DNA from: CAYJDP01 sp964371025
GTDB lineage: Bacteria; Bacillota_I; Bacilli_A; RF39; UBA660
Reading direction: 5' to 3'
Assembly: GCA_964371025.1 (NCBI GenBank)
Contig: CAYJKH010000002.1
Coordinates: 1 to 64,000, forward strand
DNA length: 64,000 nucleotides
Positions 51,637 through 60,938 of the stretch are shown here, piece by piece. The position numbers were made by a program, and so were the translations under genes. The notes beneath the pieces are model-generated. The model was not told the origin of the DNA and searched no databases. It saw only the letters and a program-made list of their open reading frames with translations. Within the stretch, counting starts at the first letter, position 1; each line of letters starts with the position of its first letter.

Positions 51637-52569
51637 TTAAATATTACTTCCTTGATAAATATTTTTTTTAACCATTTCTTTATCAATATCATTTAAAACA
51701 TTAACTTTTTTTACAACCCAAAATGGTTCAATTAAATCATCAACTTTTGGATCACCTGTAAGCCTATGAATTACAATATCTTGATTTAAGTAAGTTAACT
51801 GTTCTGTAACAATATCAATGTATTCATCTTTTGATAAAATAGGAAAGTTTTCTAATTTATACATTTTTTCAATTGCTGTATTTTTTAAAATAGATAACAT
51901 ATGTATCTTAACTCCTTGAATATCTAGATTATTAAGATATTTGACAGTGTTAATCATATCATCTTTAGTTTCATAAGGAAGGCCATTAATAATATGTACT
52001 ACAATATTAATATTTCTTTTTCTAAGTTCTTTTATCGCATTTTCAAAACACTTAAGAGAGTGGCATCTATTAATTAATAATGAAGTTTTTTCATTAGAAG
52101 TTTGAAGCCCAAGTTCAATAGTTAAATCCGTTTTTTTATTTAATTCTTCCAAATAATCTAAACAATCAATTTCTAAACAATCTGGTCTAGTAGCAATTGA
52201 TAATCCTAAGACATTATCTAATTTTAAGATTGGTTCATAAGTTTCTTTTAAAACTGAAAGAGGGGCATAAGTGTTTGAGTTAGATTGAAAGTATCCAATG
52301 TATTTAGCAGTAGGCCACTTCTTATGCATCATATTTTTTATTTGATTAAACTGTGTAATTAAATCATCTTTTTTATTCCCGGCATATTCACCACTACCAA
52401 GAGGAGAGCAAAATATACATCCTCCATAACCAGATTTACCATCAATATTTGGACAAGTAAAAGAAGCATTTAAACTTACTTTAAAAACTTTTGAATTAAA
52501 TTTATTTTTATAATAATAATCTAATGTATGATACCTTTTATTATTATATGTGTATTTAAATGTGTTCAT
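51637..52569 (-). CDS. Radical SAM protein, TIGR01212/YtqA family
   Basis: The 310-residue protein carries CPNIDGKSGYGGCIFC, the unusual C-x11-C-x2-C cluster motif of the TIGR01212 (YhcC/YtqA) radical SAM family, as well as YFQSNSNTYAP, IATRPDC, ELGLQTSN and VHIINGLPYET. The role of the family is not firmly known; a tRNA-related modification has been proposed. The ATG at 52569 with AAAGGAAA upstream lies 1 nt after the patatin stop, so the two are co-transcribed. Confidence 0.9.
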   Translation of the reverse strand: MNTFKYTYNNKRYHTLDYYYKNKFNSKVFKVSLNASFTCPNIDGKSGYGGCIFCSPLGSGEYAGNKKDDLITQFNQIKNMMHKKWPTAKYIGYFQSNSNTYAPLSVLKETYEPILKLDNVLGLSIATRPDCLEIDCLDYLEELNKKTDLTIELGLQTSNEKTSLLINRCHSLKCFENAIKELRKRNINIVVHIINGLPYETKDDMINTVKYLNNLDIQGVKIHMLSILKNTAIEKMYKLENFPILSKDEYIDIVTEQLTYLNQDIVIHRLTGDPKVDDLIEPFWVVKKVNVLNDIDKEMVKKNIYQGSNI

Positions 52570-52570
52570 A

Positions 52571-53734
52571 TTATTTATTTCCTTTATAATCAATTGAATG
52601 TAAATATAATAATTTAATTAATTCGTTTGGATGTAGAGTTATTAAAGAATTAATAAAAGTAAAATTATTATTTTTAAATAGTAAATATTTCTTAGTTAAA
52701 GAATTATTATCATTATTTTCAATACTATTATATAAAGCAGAAATAAGTTCTTTATTAAATTTTTTATAACTATATATTTTAGTATAATCAAGATTATAAC
52801 TTTTTCCTAAACTTTCTAAAATATTTCTAAATGATTTACCTGCTGTAAAATTATAGTTATCTATAGTTTTATTTATACGTTTAAGTAATGATTTATTAGA
52901 AATAATAACATCTAAGGTTCTTGAATAATTTAAATAGAATTTAGTAAGAGTTTTATCAATGTGATATTTTTTAAAAGTAAAATAAGCGCCATCTAATCTC
53001 TTGAATTTTTTTAAAGTGTCATTATACCCTAGGATTATTAATTCTTTTAAATTTTCCTGATTTAACTCTAAAAAAGTAGGTAAGGGATTCTTTGGGGAAA
53101 TAATAGTTATAGGAATATTATGTTTTCTTTTTTTTATTAATCCTACGGACTTTAAATCAACCGCAATAATTTCTGTTGCACCCATTTTAACCGCTAAACT
53201 AATAGGCATATTATCGGCGTAACCACCATCTATATATTTATCATTATCAATTACTTTTGGATTAACAACAGGATAACAAGAACAAGAAGCATTAATATAG
53301 TCTAGTAACTGTTCTTTTTTTATTTCATTTTTAGTTAATTCTACACCTTTTAATTTAGATATATTATAAGTCACTAAGCCATAATTAATTCTAGATTTAT
53401 AGATTTTATTTATATTAATGTATTGTTCTAATAAATCATTTAAAGGAGTTAGATTAAAAAAAGAATTATCCTTTACTGCATTTTGATAAGCAAGTCTTGC
53501 AATTTCTTTATTAGTAATATCCACTTTTTCATCAAAAAACAAATGATAATCAACACTTCCCCAAACTTTTTTAGCTTTTTTAAAATTATTTTGGACCATA
53601 AAAGCCCCATTAAAAGACCCAATTGAAGTACCTGTTACAATCTCATATTTAATATTTAATTTTTTTAGTGCTTTCCAAACTCCAAGTTGATATGCCCCAC
53701 GAGTTCCACCACCTGCTAAAACAATTGCTTTCAT
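52571..53734 (-). CDS. Patatin-like phospholipase
   Basis: The ~387-residue protein has an N-terminal patatin domain: oxyanion hole GGGTRGAYQLG, nucleophile Ser in GTSIG and the dyad Asp in IDGGYADN. It is predicted to hydrolyse acyl esters of phospholipids or lysophospholipids. The C-terminal ~150 residues are helical with no clear domain. The start at 53734 (GGTGAT SD) is preferred over an in-frame ATG at 53746. TGCTATACT at 53751-53759 on the minus strand is its extended -10. Confidence 0.9.
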   Translation of the reverse strand: MKAIVLAGGGTRGAYQLGVWKALKKLNIKYEIVTGTSIGSFNGAFMVQNNFKKAKKVWGSVDYHLFFDEKVDITNKEIARLAYQNAVKDNSFFNLTPLNDLLEQYININKIYKSRINYGLVTYNISKLKGVELTKNEIKKEQLLDYINASCSCYPVVNPKVIDNDKYIDGGYADNMPISLAVKMGATEIIAVDLKSVGLIKKRKHNIPITIISPKNPLPTFLELNQENLKELIILGYNDTLKKFKRLDGAYFTFKKYHIDKTLTKFYLNYSRTLDVIISNKSLLKRINKTIDNYNFTAGKSFRNILESLGKSYNLDYTKIYSYKKFNKELISALYNSIENNDNNSLTKKYLLFKNNNFTFINSLITLHPNELIKLLYLHSIDYKGNK

Positions 53735-53750
53735 ATTTATCACCAAAAAT

Positions 53751-53759
53751 AGTATAGCA
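53751..53759 (-). promoter_or_regulatory. Extended -10 promoter of the patatin gene (short leader)
   Basis: On the minus strand TGCTATACT lies 16 nt before the ATG at 53734, so transcription should start about 10 nt before the start codon, just at GGTGAT. The plus-strand VanY gene diverges from the same 75-bp gap. Confidence 0.55.
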
Positions 53760-53809
53760 TATTTTATAGAAATATTATATAATTATATTAATGTATAGTG
53801 AGGTGTTTT

Positions 53810-54940
53810 ATGGCGAAGAAAAAAGTCAAATTTAAATTGAAACCACAAGTTAAAAAGTTTTTAAAAATCTTTTTAACAGTTTTAATTATTATATTAGTAG
53901 CAATTAGTTTTTATAACTCAAAAATAAAAGAACTAACAGATATTGGATATAGTAAAAAAGCTAGTAAAGAAATATTAATTACTTTTAAAAGTGATTATGC
54001 TCTTAAAAATCCGGATAATAAAACACTAAATGCAGCCTTTGAAAGTGATGACTTTATAGAAGAAAACCTAGATAAATATAAAAAAATTGAGTATCAAAAC
54101 CATAAAAACTTAATAAAAAATATTAATACTTTAATAAAAAAGAAATATAATACAGAAGAAATAAGCATGATTTTAGCCCATGGAAGTGATAGTGATGTTA
54201 CCAAATTTGCTAAAATAGATAAAATAGATTATTTAGATGAGTTTTATCAATATGATTATGCAAAATTAGCTTATTATGATAGGTATGTTGCTTATGTTGA
54301 TGAAACTGGAGAAGGTGGACAAGCAACAGTTATGTACGTTAATTTAAATCTAGATTTAATTCCATATAAAAACTTTACCGAGGTAGAAGAATTTTCAACG
54401 GATATGTTAGTCAATAAATATAATAAGTTAGCACAAGATTATATACCAAGAAATTTAATTACAATAGATGAGGAGTATAGTGTAGAACCTGACCAAAAGG
54501 GAAGTAAAGTGGCAGTAGAGGCTTTTTATAAAATGCGCGAAGAAGCAGAAAAAGAAGGCTATGAAATAGTAGTTAATTCAGGATATCGTAGTTATAATAA
54601 CCAAAAAGATGTGATGGATGTATATTATAATTTATATGGACAAAATTATATAGATAAATATGTAACACAACCAGGCTTTTCAGAACATCAAACAGGGCTT
54701 GCTTTTGATATTGCTAGTTTAAATAATAAAACATTTGCAGAAAGCCGTGAATATGAATGGATGGTAGAAAATGCTCATAAATATGGATTTATTTTAAGAT
54801 ATCCAGAAAGTGAAGAACATATCACATTAATATCAGCGGAAGCATGGCATTATCGCTATGTTGGAAAAGAAATAGCAACTTATATTTATGAAAATGGAAT
54901 TACATTTGAAGAATATTATGTTTTATTTTTAGAAAAATAA
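53810..54940 (+). CDS. D-alanyl-D-alanine carboxypeptidase, VanY family
   Basis: The ~376-residue protein has an N-terminal membrane anchor (about residues 15-40), a linker and a C-terminal VanY zinc peptidase domain: SGYRSYNNQ, H293-x6-D300 in EHQTGLAFD, and E344/H347 in EAWHYRYVG. It trims the terminal D-Ala of peptidoglycan stem peptides outside the cell. The start at 53810 follows GAGGTG; GTG at 53798 is an unlikely alternative. It supports the view that the organism has peptidoglycan. Confidence 0.92.
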   Translation: MAKKKVKFKLKPQVKKFLKIFLTVLIIILVAISFYNSKIKELTDIGYSKKASKEILITFKSDYALKNPDNKTLNAAFESDDFIEENLDKYKKIEYQNHKNLIKNINTLIKKKYNTEEISMILAHGSDSDVTKFAKIDKIDYLDEFYQYDYAKLAYYDRYVAYVDETGEGGQATVMYVNLNLDLIPYKNFTEVEEFSTDMLVNKYNKLAQDYIPRNLITIDEEYSVEPDQKGSKVAVEAFYKMREEAEKEGYEIVVNSGYRSYNNQKDVMDVYYNLYGQNYIDKYVTQPGFSEHQTGLAFDIASLNNKTFAESREYEWMVENAHKYGFILRYPESEEHITLISAEAWHYRYVGKEIATYIYENGITFEEYYVLFLEK

Positions 54941-55001
54941 ATATAAAAAAGCGGAATAATATGATAAAATTAGAAAAATAAAAAGAATAGAGGGTGGTCT
55001 A

Positions 55002-57422
55002 ATGTATCCATTAGGAAAACAATTTGAAATAAATGATTCTAAATCAATAGCTAATGAGAAAAACGTTATTAAAGGGTCAAACTTTAGAATAAGTATTTTA
55101 ACAGAAAGACTTATTCGACTAGAATTTTCTCCGAGTGAAGAATTTGTAGATAGACCAACACAACTAGCGTATAATAGGGATTTAGGAACTGTCAATTTTT
55201 CTGTACAACAAGATACAGAAAGAGTAATTATTACAACTAAATATTTTACTCTTAACTATTTAAAAAGAGCTCCATTTATAGGAACAAAAATAGATATGGG
55301 TAAAAATTTACGTGTCACTTTGACCAGTAGGGAACGAGATAGAAATAAAGATTGGTTTTATCAAAATCCGGAAGTTAGAAATATGCAAGGAAATATGATA
55401 AGTACTGACATAAATACAAATAAAGCTTTTACAAAAGGGTTATATTCACTAGACGGATTTGCCTCAATTGATGATAGCTTTACTAAAATAATTAATAAAG
55501 ATGGAACATTATCTGATAAACCAAAAGATTATACAGATATATATCTATTTATGTATGATAGAGATTTCAAACAAGCTTTACTTGATTATTTTAAATTAAC
55601 ATCTTTTCCCGAGTTATTACCAAGATATGCATTTGGTAATTGGTGGAGTAGAAATAAACAATATGATGACGATTCGACAACTCAATTAATTAGAAATTTC
55701 GAAAATAAGAAAATTCCATTTTCAGTAATGTTACTTGATCATGATTGGCATTATCGAAATGTTGGACAAATGAGAGATTTAAAAACAGGATTTACTTTTA
55801 ATTCTAAACTATTTTATAATCCCCAAAAATTTGTGGAAAAGTTTCATAAAAAAGGAGTTAGAGTAGGACTTGTTATAGATCCTACCCTAGGATTTATGAC
55901 ACATGAAGAAAATTATCCTTTAGCAAAAGAACATTTCGGTTTTACAGAAAATAAAATAGCATTATTTGATCCTTTAAATCCAAAAATTATGGATGTTATG
56001 TTTAAAGACTTTCTTCATCCTTTAGAAAATATAGGAATTGATTTTTTCTGGAATGACTATAAAGGTAAGGATAATTTACATAACTTATGGGCTGTTAATC
56101 ATTATATGTTTAAAGATGCTTCTAAAAAATTAGAAAAAAGACCTATGATATTAGGAAGAAATAGTATATATGGAGGGCATAGATATCCAGTTTCATATGG
56201 AGGATCTTCTGAAATTAGCTGGGAAGAATTAAAAAAACTACCTTTTAGATATTTAAATGCATCTAATATTGGAATGAGTTTTTGGTCACATGATGTAGCA
56301 GGTAATCATGGAGGAATAGAAGATAGTGAGTTATATATAAGACACCTTGAACTTGGATGTTTTTCTCCTATTTTAAGATTCCATGGAGCAAGAGGGTTAT
56401 ACTATAAAAAAGAACCATGGTTATGGGATGCTAAAACAGAGAGTATTGCAGCTGAGTATTTAAGACTAAGACATCGATTAATCCCTTATATTTATACAGA
56501 AGCTTATAATTATAGTAAAAATGCAACACCATTAATTCAACCTTTTTATCATAATTACTTATGGACTTATGATGATCCACTATATAAAAATCAATATTAT
56601 TTCGGGTCACAGTTATTAGTGTGTCCAATTCTTGATAAAAAAGATCCAATAATGAATAGAACACTACATAGATTTTTTATACCAGAAGGTATTTGGTATG
56701 ATTTTAAAACTGGTAAAAAATTCTTAGGAAATAAAAAACACGTAATGTTTTTTAAAGAAGAAGATTACCCAGTATTTGCCCATGCCGGATCAATAGTACC
56801 TTTATCTAATCGAAGTGATAATAATAATGTAGCATCACCGACAGATTTAGAAATTCACATTTTTCCAGGAGTAAGTAATACATATTTACTTTATGAAGAT
56901 GATGGGATAAGTTCATTATATAAAGATGGCTATTTCTTAAAAACTTCAATTGATTATAACTACTTACAAAATAACTATACAGTTATTATTAGGTCCCTTG
57001 AAGGAAAAAGTAATATAGTTCCTGAAAAAAGAAATTATAAATTAGTGTTTAGAAATACTAAACAAGCTAATAGTGTAATGGCATATTTTAATGACAATAA
57101 ATATGAAACTAATTCATTTGTAGATGGATCAAATTTTATTGTAGAAGTTAAAAATGTTAATACTATTGGCCAATTAACAGTTAATTGCAAAGGAAAAGAT
57201 ATTGAAATAGATGCAGTAAGATTAATTAATGATGATGTAGATTCAATTCTTTTAGATTTAAAAATAGAAACATATTTAAAAGAAGAAATAGCAAGTATTA
57301 TGTTTTCTAAAATTACAATTGCTAAAAGAAGAGTTCAAATTAGAAAACTTAGAAGAAAAGGATTATCTAAAGAATATATGAACTTATTCTTAAAACTATT
57401 AGAATATATTAGTGAATTTTGA
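55002..57422 (+). CDS. Glycoside hydrolase family 31 alpha-glucosidase
   Basis: The 806-residue protein has an N-terminal beta-sandwich and a GH31 barrel with catalytic nucleophile D352 in IDFFWNDYKG, PRYAFGNWWSR, LDHDWH and FWSHDVAGNHGG. C-terminal beta domains and a basic helical tail complete it. GH31 enzymes release glucose or xylose from alpha-glycosides. No signal peptide is seen, so it acts in the cytoplasm on imported oligosaccharides. It stops at TGA inside its terminator hairpin. AGGGTGGTCTA precedes the ATG. Confidence 0.93.
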   Translation: MYPLGKQFEINDSKSIANEKNVIKGSNFRISILTERLIRLEFSPSEEFVDRPTQLAYNRDLGTVNFSVQQDTERVIITTKYFTLNYLKRAPFIGTKIDMGKNLRVTLTSRERDRNKDWFYQNPEVRNMQGNMISTDINTNKAFTKGLYSLDGFASIDDSFTKIINKDGTLSDKPKDYTDIYLFMYDRDFKQALLDYFKLTSFPELLPRYAFGNWWSRNKQYDDDSTTQLIRNFENKKIPFSVMLLDHDWHYRNVGQMRDLKTGFTFNSKLFYNPQKFVEKFHKKGVRVGLVIDPTLGFMTHEENYPLAKEHFGFTENKIALFDPLNPKIMDVMFKDFLHPLENIGIDFFWNDYKGKDNLHNLWAVNHYMFKDASKKLEKRPMILGRNSIYGGHRYPVSYGGSSEISWEELKKLPFRYLNASNIGMSFWSHDVAGNHGGIEDSELYIRHLELGCFSPILRFHGARGLYYKKEPWLWDAKTESIAAEYLRLRHRLIPYIYTEAYNYSKNATPLIQPFYHNYLWTYDDPLYKNQYYFGSQLLVCPILDKKDPIMNRTLHRFFIPEGIWYDFKTGKKFLGNKKHVMFFKEEDYPVFAHAGSIVPLSNRSDNNNVASPTDLEIHIFPGVSNTYLLYEDDGISSLYKDGYFLKTSIDYNYLQNNYTVIIRSLEGKSNIVPEKRNYKLVFRNTKQANSVMAYFNDNKYETNSFVDGSNFIVEVKNVNTIGQLTVNCKGKDIEIDAVRLINDDVDSILLDLKIETYLKEEIASIMFSKITIAKRRVQIRKLRRKGLSKEYMNLFLKLLEYISEF

Positions 57423-57439
57423 CAAAATTCACTTTTTTT
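57411..57439 (+). terminator. Rho-independent terminator of the GH31 gene
   Basis: A 10-bp stem AGTGAATTTT/AAAATTCACT with loop GAC is followed by TTTTTT. The TGA stop codon forms the loop. Confidence 0.88.
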
Positions 57440-57478
57440 GTTATACTACACCACAAATATTTGAAATGAGGTAATTTT

Positions 57479-58420
57479 ATGAGATTATTATCAGTCCAAG
57501 AAGAAAATAATTTAAGTATCAAAGATAAAATAAATTATTATAATAACTTAAGAAAGCATTGTGAAAAATATAACGATAAAAGAGTTTCCATGTCTCTAAC
57601 TCAAAGAATGCTATCAAAATATTATAGAAATGAATTTTATAATAATAATTTTATTATAGAAGGAGAAGGAAATATTCCACTGGAACCTGCAATTTATATG
57701 CTTAATCATTCAAATGGAGAAGATTGTTTTGCTATGGATAAAGGTTTTACTAAATTAGGTGTGGCAATATCGCCTGTATCTGGGGCTGATTCGCTTACGA
57801 TTCCTGCAAAGATTATGATAGGATTTAATGATTCTATATTTATTGATAGAAATGATAAAGTGTCATCAGTTGAAGGGATGTTTAAATCGGCTGGTAAAAT
57901 ACTAGGAGGTAAAAATGTTGTTTTTTATGGGGAAGCAGCTTGGAACTTACATCCAATTAAACCTATGTTAGAATTAAAAAGAGGTGCGGAGATGGTATCT
58001 TTAATTACTGGTGCTCCAATTGTTCCTGTTAATATGGAATATATAGAAAGCACAAATATTGAAAAAAAAGAATTAGACATGTATAAGAAAATAATTTTTA
58101 GAGTGGGTAAAGCAATCGAGCCATCATATAGCAATCTAGTAGGAGACCAAACCTCTTTAATTAAAAATATAATGGAAAAAACAAGAGAAAAAATATGGAA
58201 TGAAGAAAATATTTTAAAAAATAAAATTTCAGATATAGATCCTATGGTATATATAAATCATACGTGGTTGAAAAAATTTGGAAGATTAGGGTTTACATAT
58301 AATTCAGAATATGAAGCTTTATTTTTGCGAGGTAGTCAAGAAAATGAATATACATTAAATGAAAACGGAATATTAGTTCCAGGAATTACTCTTAAAAAAT
58401 CAAAAAATAAAAGATGGTAA
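57479..58420 (+). CDS. PlsC-like acyltransferase
   Basis: The 313-residue protein has acyltransferase motif NHSNGED (H-x4-D), then IDRND, FYGEAAWN (motif III, FPEG-like) and GAPIVPVNMEY (motif IV). It is therefore related to 1-acylglycerol-3-phosphate acyltransferases, with an unusual EAAWN in place of the canonical FPEG. It is larger than typical PlsC (about 240) and has no clear membrane helix. Acyl acceptor unknown. TGAGGTAA precedes the ATG. Confidence 0.8.
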   Translation: MRLLSVQEENNLSIKDKINYYNNLRKHCEKYNDKRVSMSLTQRMLSKYYRNEFYNNNFIIEGEGNIPLEPAIYMLNHSNGEDCFAMDKGFTKLGVAISPVSGADSLTIPAKIMIGFNDSIFIDRNDKVSSVEGMFKSAGKILGGKNVVFYGEAAWNLHPIKPMLELKRGAEMVSLITGAPIVPVNMEYIESTNIEKKELDMYKKIIFRVGKAIEPSYSNLVGDQTSLIKNIMEKTREKIWNEENILKNKISDIDPMVYINHTWLKKFGRLGFTYNSEYEALFLRGSQENEYTLNENGILVPGITLKKSKNKRW

Positions 58421-58434
58421 TACTTCTTTTTTTT

Positions 58435-58443
58435 TGATATAAT
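58435..58443 (+). promoter_or_regulatory. Extended -10 promoter of the hybrid kinase gene
   Basis: TGATATAAT (-10 at 58438-58443) directly follows a T-run after the PlsC-like gene. The kinase ATG at 58468 is preceded by GGTGGTGAT. Confidence 0.6.
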
Positions 58444-58467
58444 TTTATAAAGGTTGGTGGTGATATA

Positions 58468-60297
58468 ATGAGTAATATTTTTTTCTCAGTGGGAGCATTA
58501 TTTTGTATTACATTATTAGTGATAACTTTCTTTTCGAAAAAAAGAGTCGCGAGTAGAGAAACTAGACTATATGGCATAATGATAGTAAGTTGTTTAGTTA
58601 ATACTATTATAGAATTTACTATACTAATTATCGGAGAACTACCTAACTATAATGAAACTTTCGTAATTATATTAAATAAAGTTGCATTCCTACATTATAT
58701 ATTTTGGCCTTTACTTTTAACTTTATATATATTTTATGTAACTTATAAAGAAGAAAAAAAATATTTAAAATTCAAAAAAATAATAGGTAATTTAGCATTA
58801 GCTATGATGCTTATTCAATTATTCTTACCAGCAACATTAATTCATATAGATGATATAAGAGGAATAATAGGAATGGCGCCTAATTTTATTTATGGGTGTG
58901 TAGTATTTTTCTTTTTAATTAATATAATTATTTTACTTATTAACTTTAAAAAAATTCAAAATAGAAAATATATTCCATTTATCGTATTACTATTTTTAAT
59001 GATTATAGCAATGATTATTAGAGCAATTGATCCAACTATATTAGTAATACCAGGTATTATAGTTTATATAAATATGATTATGTATTTTACAATTGAAAAT
59101 CCTGATATAAAAATGCTAGAAAAAATAAACCTAGCAAAAGATCAAGCTGAAAAAGCAAATATGGCTAAGAGTGACTTTCTATCTAGTATGTCTCATGAGA
59201 TTAGAACTCCTCTTAATGCAATTGTCGGATTAAGTGAAGATATGAAATCTCGTGGAACTTGTCCGGTAGATATGAAAGAAGATTTAAATGATGTTGTTAA
59301 TGCTTCAAATACATTACTAGAAATAGTAGGGAATATAATGGATATTAGTAAAATTGAAAGTAATAAACTGGAAATTATAAATGTTAAATATAATCTTTTA
59401 GAGGAAATTGATAAAATAGTAAGACTACAAAAAGTTAGAATTGGTTCTAAATTAATTAATTTTAGTGTAAATATTGCTCAAGATATTCCTCATGAATTAA
59501 TCGGAGATAAAATTCAAATAAAAGGAATTCTTAATAATTTATTAAGTAATGCTATTAAATATACTGAAAAAGGATTTATTGAATTAAATGTTAGATGTAT
59601 AAATAAAAAAGATGATTGCATGCTAATTATTACTGTAAGAGATTCAGGTCGTGGAATAAAAAGTGAAGATATATATCGTTTATTTAATAAATTTGATCGC
59701 TTAGATGTGGAAAAAAATACTACTAATGAAGGAACGGGACTTGGGCTGGCTATTACAAAAAGAGTTACAGAAATGATGGGTGGAATAATAAATGTAAACA
59801 GTCAATTTGGAAATGGTTCTATATTTGTGGTTCAATTACCTCAAAAAATTAGTATTATGACTAAAGAAGGATATTATCCACCACAAGATGATATTGAAAT
59901 TTTACTAACAACCCAAGCATATTCAGATAAGAAAATTTTATTAGTAGATGATAATAAGTTGAATATAAAAGTAGCTCAAAGAGCATTAAGTAAATTGAAA
60001 TTTTTAAGAGTAGATGAGGTTTATAACGGAGAAGAATGTTTAGAAAAAATTATTTCAGGAGAGAAATATGATTTAATATTAATGGATATAATGATGCCTG
60101 TTATGAGTGGGGAAACTGCTTTGAAAAAATTACATGAAATTAATGACTTTAATACACCTGTTATTGCTTTGACAGCAGATGCCATAATCGGAGCAGAAGA
60201 AAAATATAGGGAAATGGGATTTGTAGATTATGTTGCTAAACCATTTACAAAAGACATTATAAAAGCAAAAATAGATAAGATATTTGATAATAAATAA
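58468..60297 (+). CDS. Hybrid sensor histidine kinase with receiver domain
   Basis: The 609-residue protein has seven predicted membrane helices (residues ~1-210) and a short coiled-coil linker. A HisKA domain follows (H243 in SMSHEIRTPLNA), then HATPase_c (GDKIQIKGILNNLLSNAIKYT, RDSGRGI, GTGLGLAI) and a C-terminal receiver with phosphoacceptor D540 in LILMDIMMPVMSG. No Hpt protein, output regulator or second component lies next to it, so signalling partners are elsewhere. Ligand and regulon unknown. Confidence 0.92.
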   Translation: MSNIFFSVGALFCITLLVITFFSKKRVASRETRLYGIMIVSCLVNTIIEFTILIIGELPNYNETFVIILNKVAFLHYIFWPLLLTLYIFYVTYKEEKKYLKFKKIIGNLALAMMLIQLFLPATLIHIDDIRGIIGMAPNFIYGCVVFFFLINIIILLINFKKIQNRKYIPFIVLLFLMIIAMIIRAIDPTILVIPGIIVYINMIMYFTIENPDIKMLEKINLAKDQAEKANMAKSDFLSSMSHEIRTPLNAIVGLSEDMKSRGTCPVDMKEDLNDVVNASNTLLEIVGNIMDISKIESNKLEIINVKYNLLEEIDKIVRLQKVRIGSKLINFSVNIAQDIPHELIGDKIQIKGILNNLLSNAIKYTEKGFIELNVRCINKKDDCMLIITVRDSGRGIKSEDIYRLFNKFDRLDVEKNTTNEGTGLGLAITKRVTEMMGGIINVNSQFGNGSIFVVQLPQKISIMTKEGYYPPQDDIEILLTTQAYSDKKILLVDDNKLNIKVAQRALSKLKFLRVDEVYNGEECLEKIISGEKYDLILMDIMMPVMSGETALKKLHEINDFNTPVIALTADAIIGAEEKYREMGFVDYVAKPFTKDIIKAKIDKIFDNK

Positions 60298-60300
60298 TAC

Positions 60301-60329
60301 TTGATATATATAAATATATTTAGTATAAT
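60301..60329 (+). promoter_or_regulatory. Promoter of the T-box operon
   Basis: TTGATA (60301-60306), a 17-nt spacer and TATAAT (60324-60329) form a near-consensus promoter. It begins 3 nt after the histidine kinase stop codon. Confidence 0.8.
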
Positions 60330-60374
60330 AAGCATATCTTAATTATTAATTAGTAGTAGTAATTATAATTATTT

Positions 60375-60538
60375 ATTAAAGAGAGTTTACGGTGGTGAGA
60401 GTAAATATAAATAATATAATGAACTTGACTAAAAAAATAATAATTGGTGAAGACCATTATAACTTTTAAGAGCATATTTATATGAAGTAAGGTGGTACCA
60501 CGGAATCATTTCGTCCTTATATAAAGTGCTTTTTTTTT
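60375..60538 (+). promoter_or_regulatory. T-box riboswitch leader (tRNA-Leu sensing)
   Basis: The T-box element AAGGTGGTACCACGG (60489-60503), with ATTTCGTCCTT after it, is diagnostic of a T-box antiterminator that reads uncharged tRNA 3' ends. TGGT pairs with ACCA, fitting the A73 discriminator of tRNA-Leu. Stem I starts near GAGAGTTTACGGTGGTGAGAG. The specifier is probably CTT at 60424-60426 (in GAACTTGAC). A terminator with AGCA...TTTATAT pairing to ATATAAA...TGCT and T8 lies at 60471-60538. The downstream genes are a membrane protein and leuS. Confidence 0.92.
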
Positions 60539-60548
60539 GGAGGAGAAT

Positions 60549-60938
60549 ATGAATGCAGTTACAACATACCTTACTTGCTTTTTAGTATTATTTTTAATTT
60601 ATGAGTTAATTATATTTAGAAGTAAAAATAAAGTTAGAAAAAGAAAAAAAGAAAAGGTAGAAAAAAAAGAAAAAGTAGAAAAAAAAGAACCATCAGAAAT
60701 AATATTATTTAGAAATGTCTTTAAATTAGATATTGAAAAAATTGGATATAATAAAATAAAACATGTTATATCATTTTCAACAGCTATGGGATTAGCTTTA
60801 ATAGCAACACTAGTGGCATTTATAGAAAGTTTTATTATATCTGTATTAATAGTTATGATATTAACAATACCAGTTATGTTATTAATTTATTATTTAGTAA
60901 GTCTATATTATAAAAAGAAAGGAATGATTACAAAATGA
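60549..60938 (+). CDS. Two-pass membrane protein preceding leuS under T-box control
   Basis: The 129-residue protein has an N-terminal helix (residues ~5-22), a Lys/Glu-rich cytoplasmic stretch of KKEKVEKKE repeats, and two adjacent C-terminal helices (about 80-98 and 100-120). I do not recognise a family. ATG 60549 follows GGAGGAGA; a TTG at 60537 is part of the RBS region. It lies between the T-box and leuS and shares the ATGA overlap with leuS, so it responds to leucine starvation too. It stops with TGA. Confidence 0.68.
   Translation: MNAVTTYLTCFLVLFLIYELIIFRSKNKVRKRKKEKVEKKEKVEKKEPSEIILFRNVFKLDIEKIGYNKIKHVISFSTAMGLALIATLVAFIESFIISVLIVMILTIPVMLLIYYLVSLYYKKKGMITK

Noticed and set aside
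57420..57422. Possible reassignment of TGA to Trp, as in mycoplasmas
   Set aside because: TGA ends the GH31 gene within its terminator loop and the gene before leuS in an ATGA overlap, while conserved Trp positions are TGG. The standard bacterial code fits.
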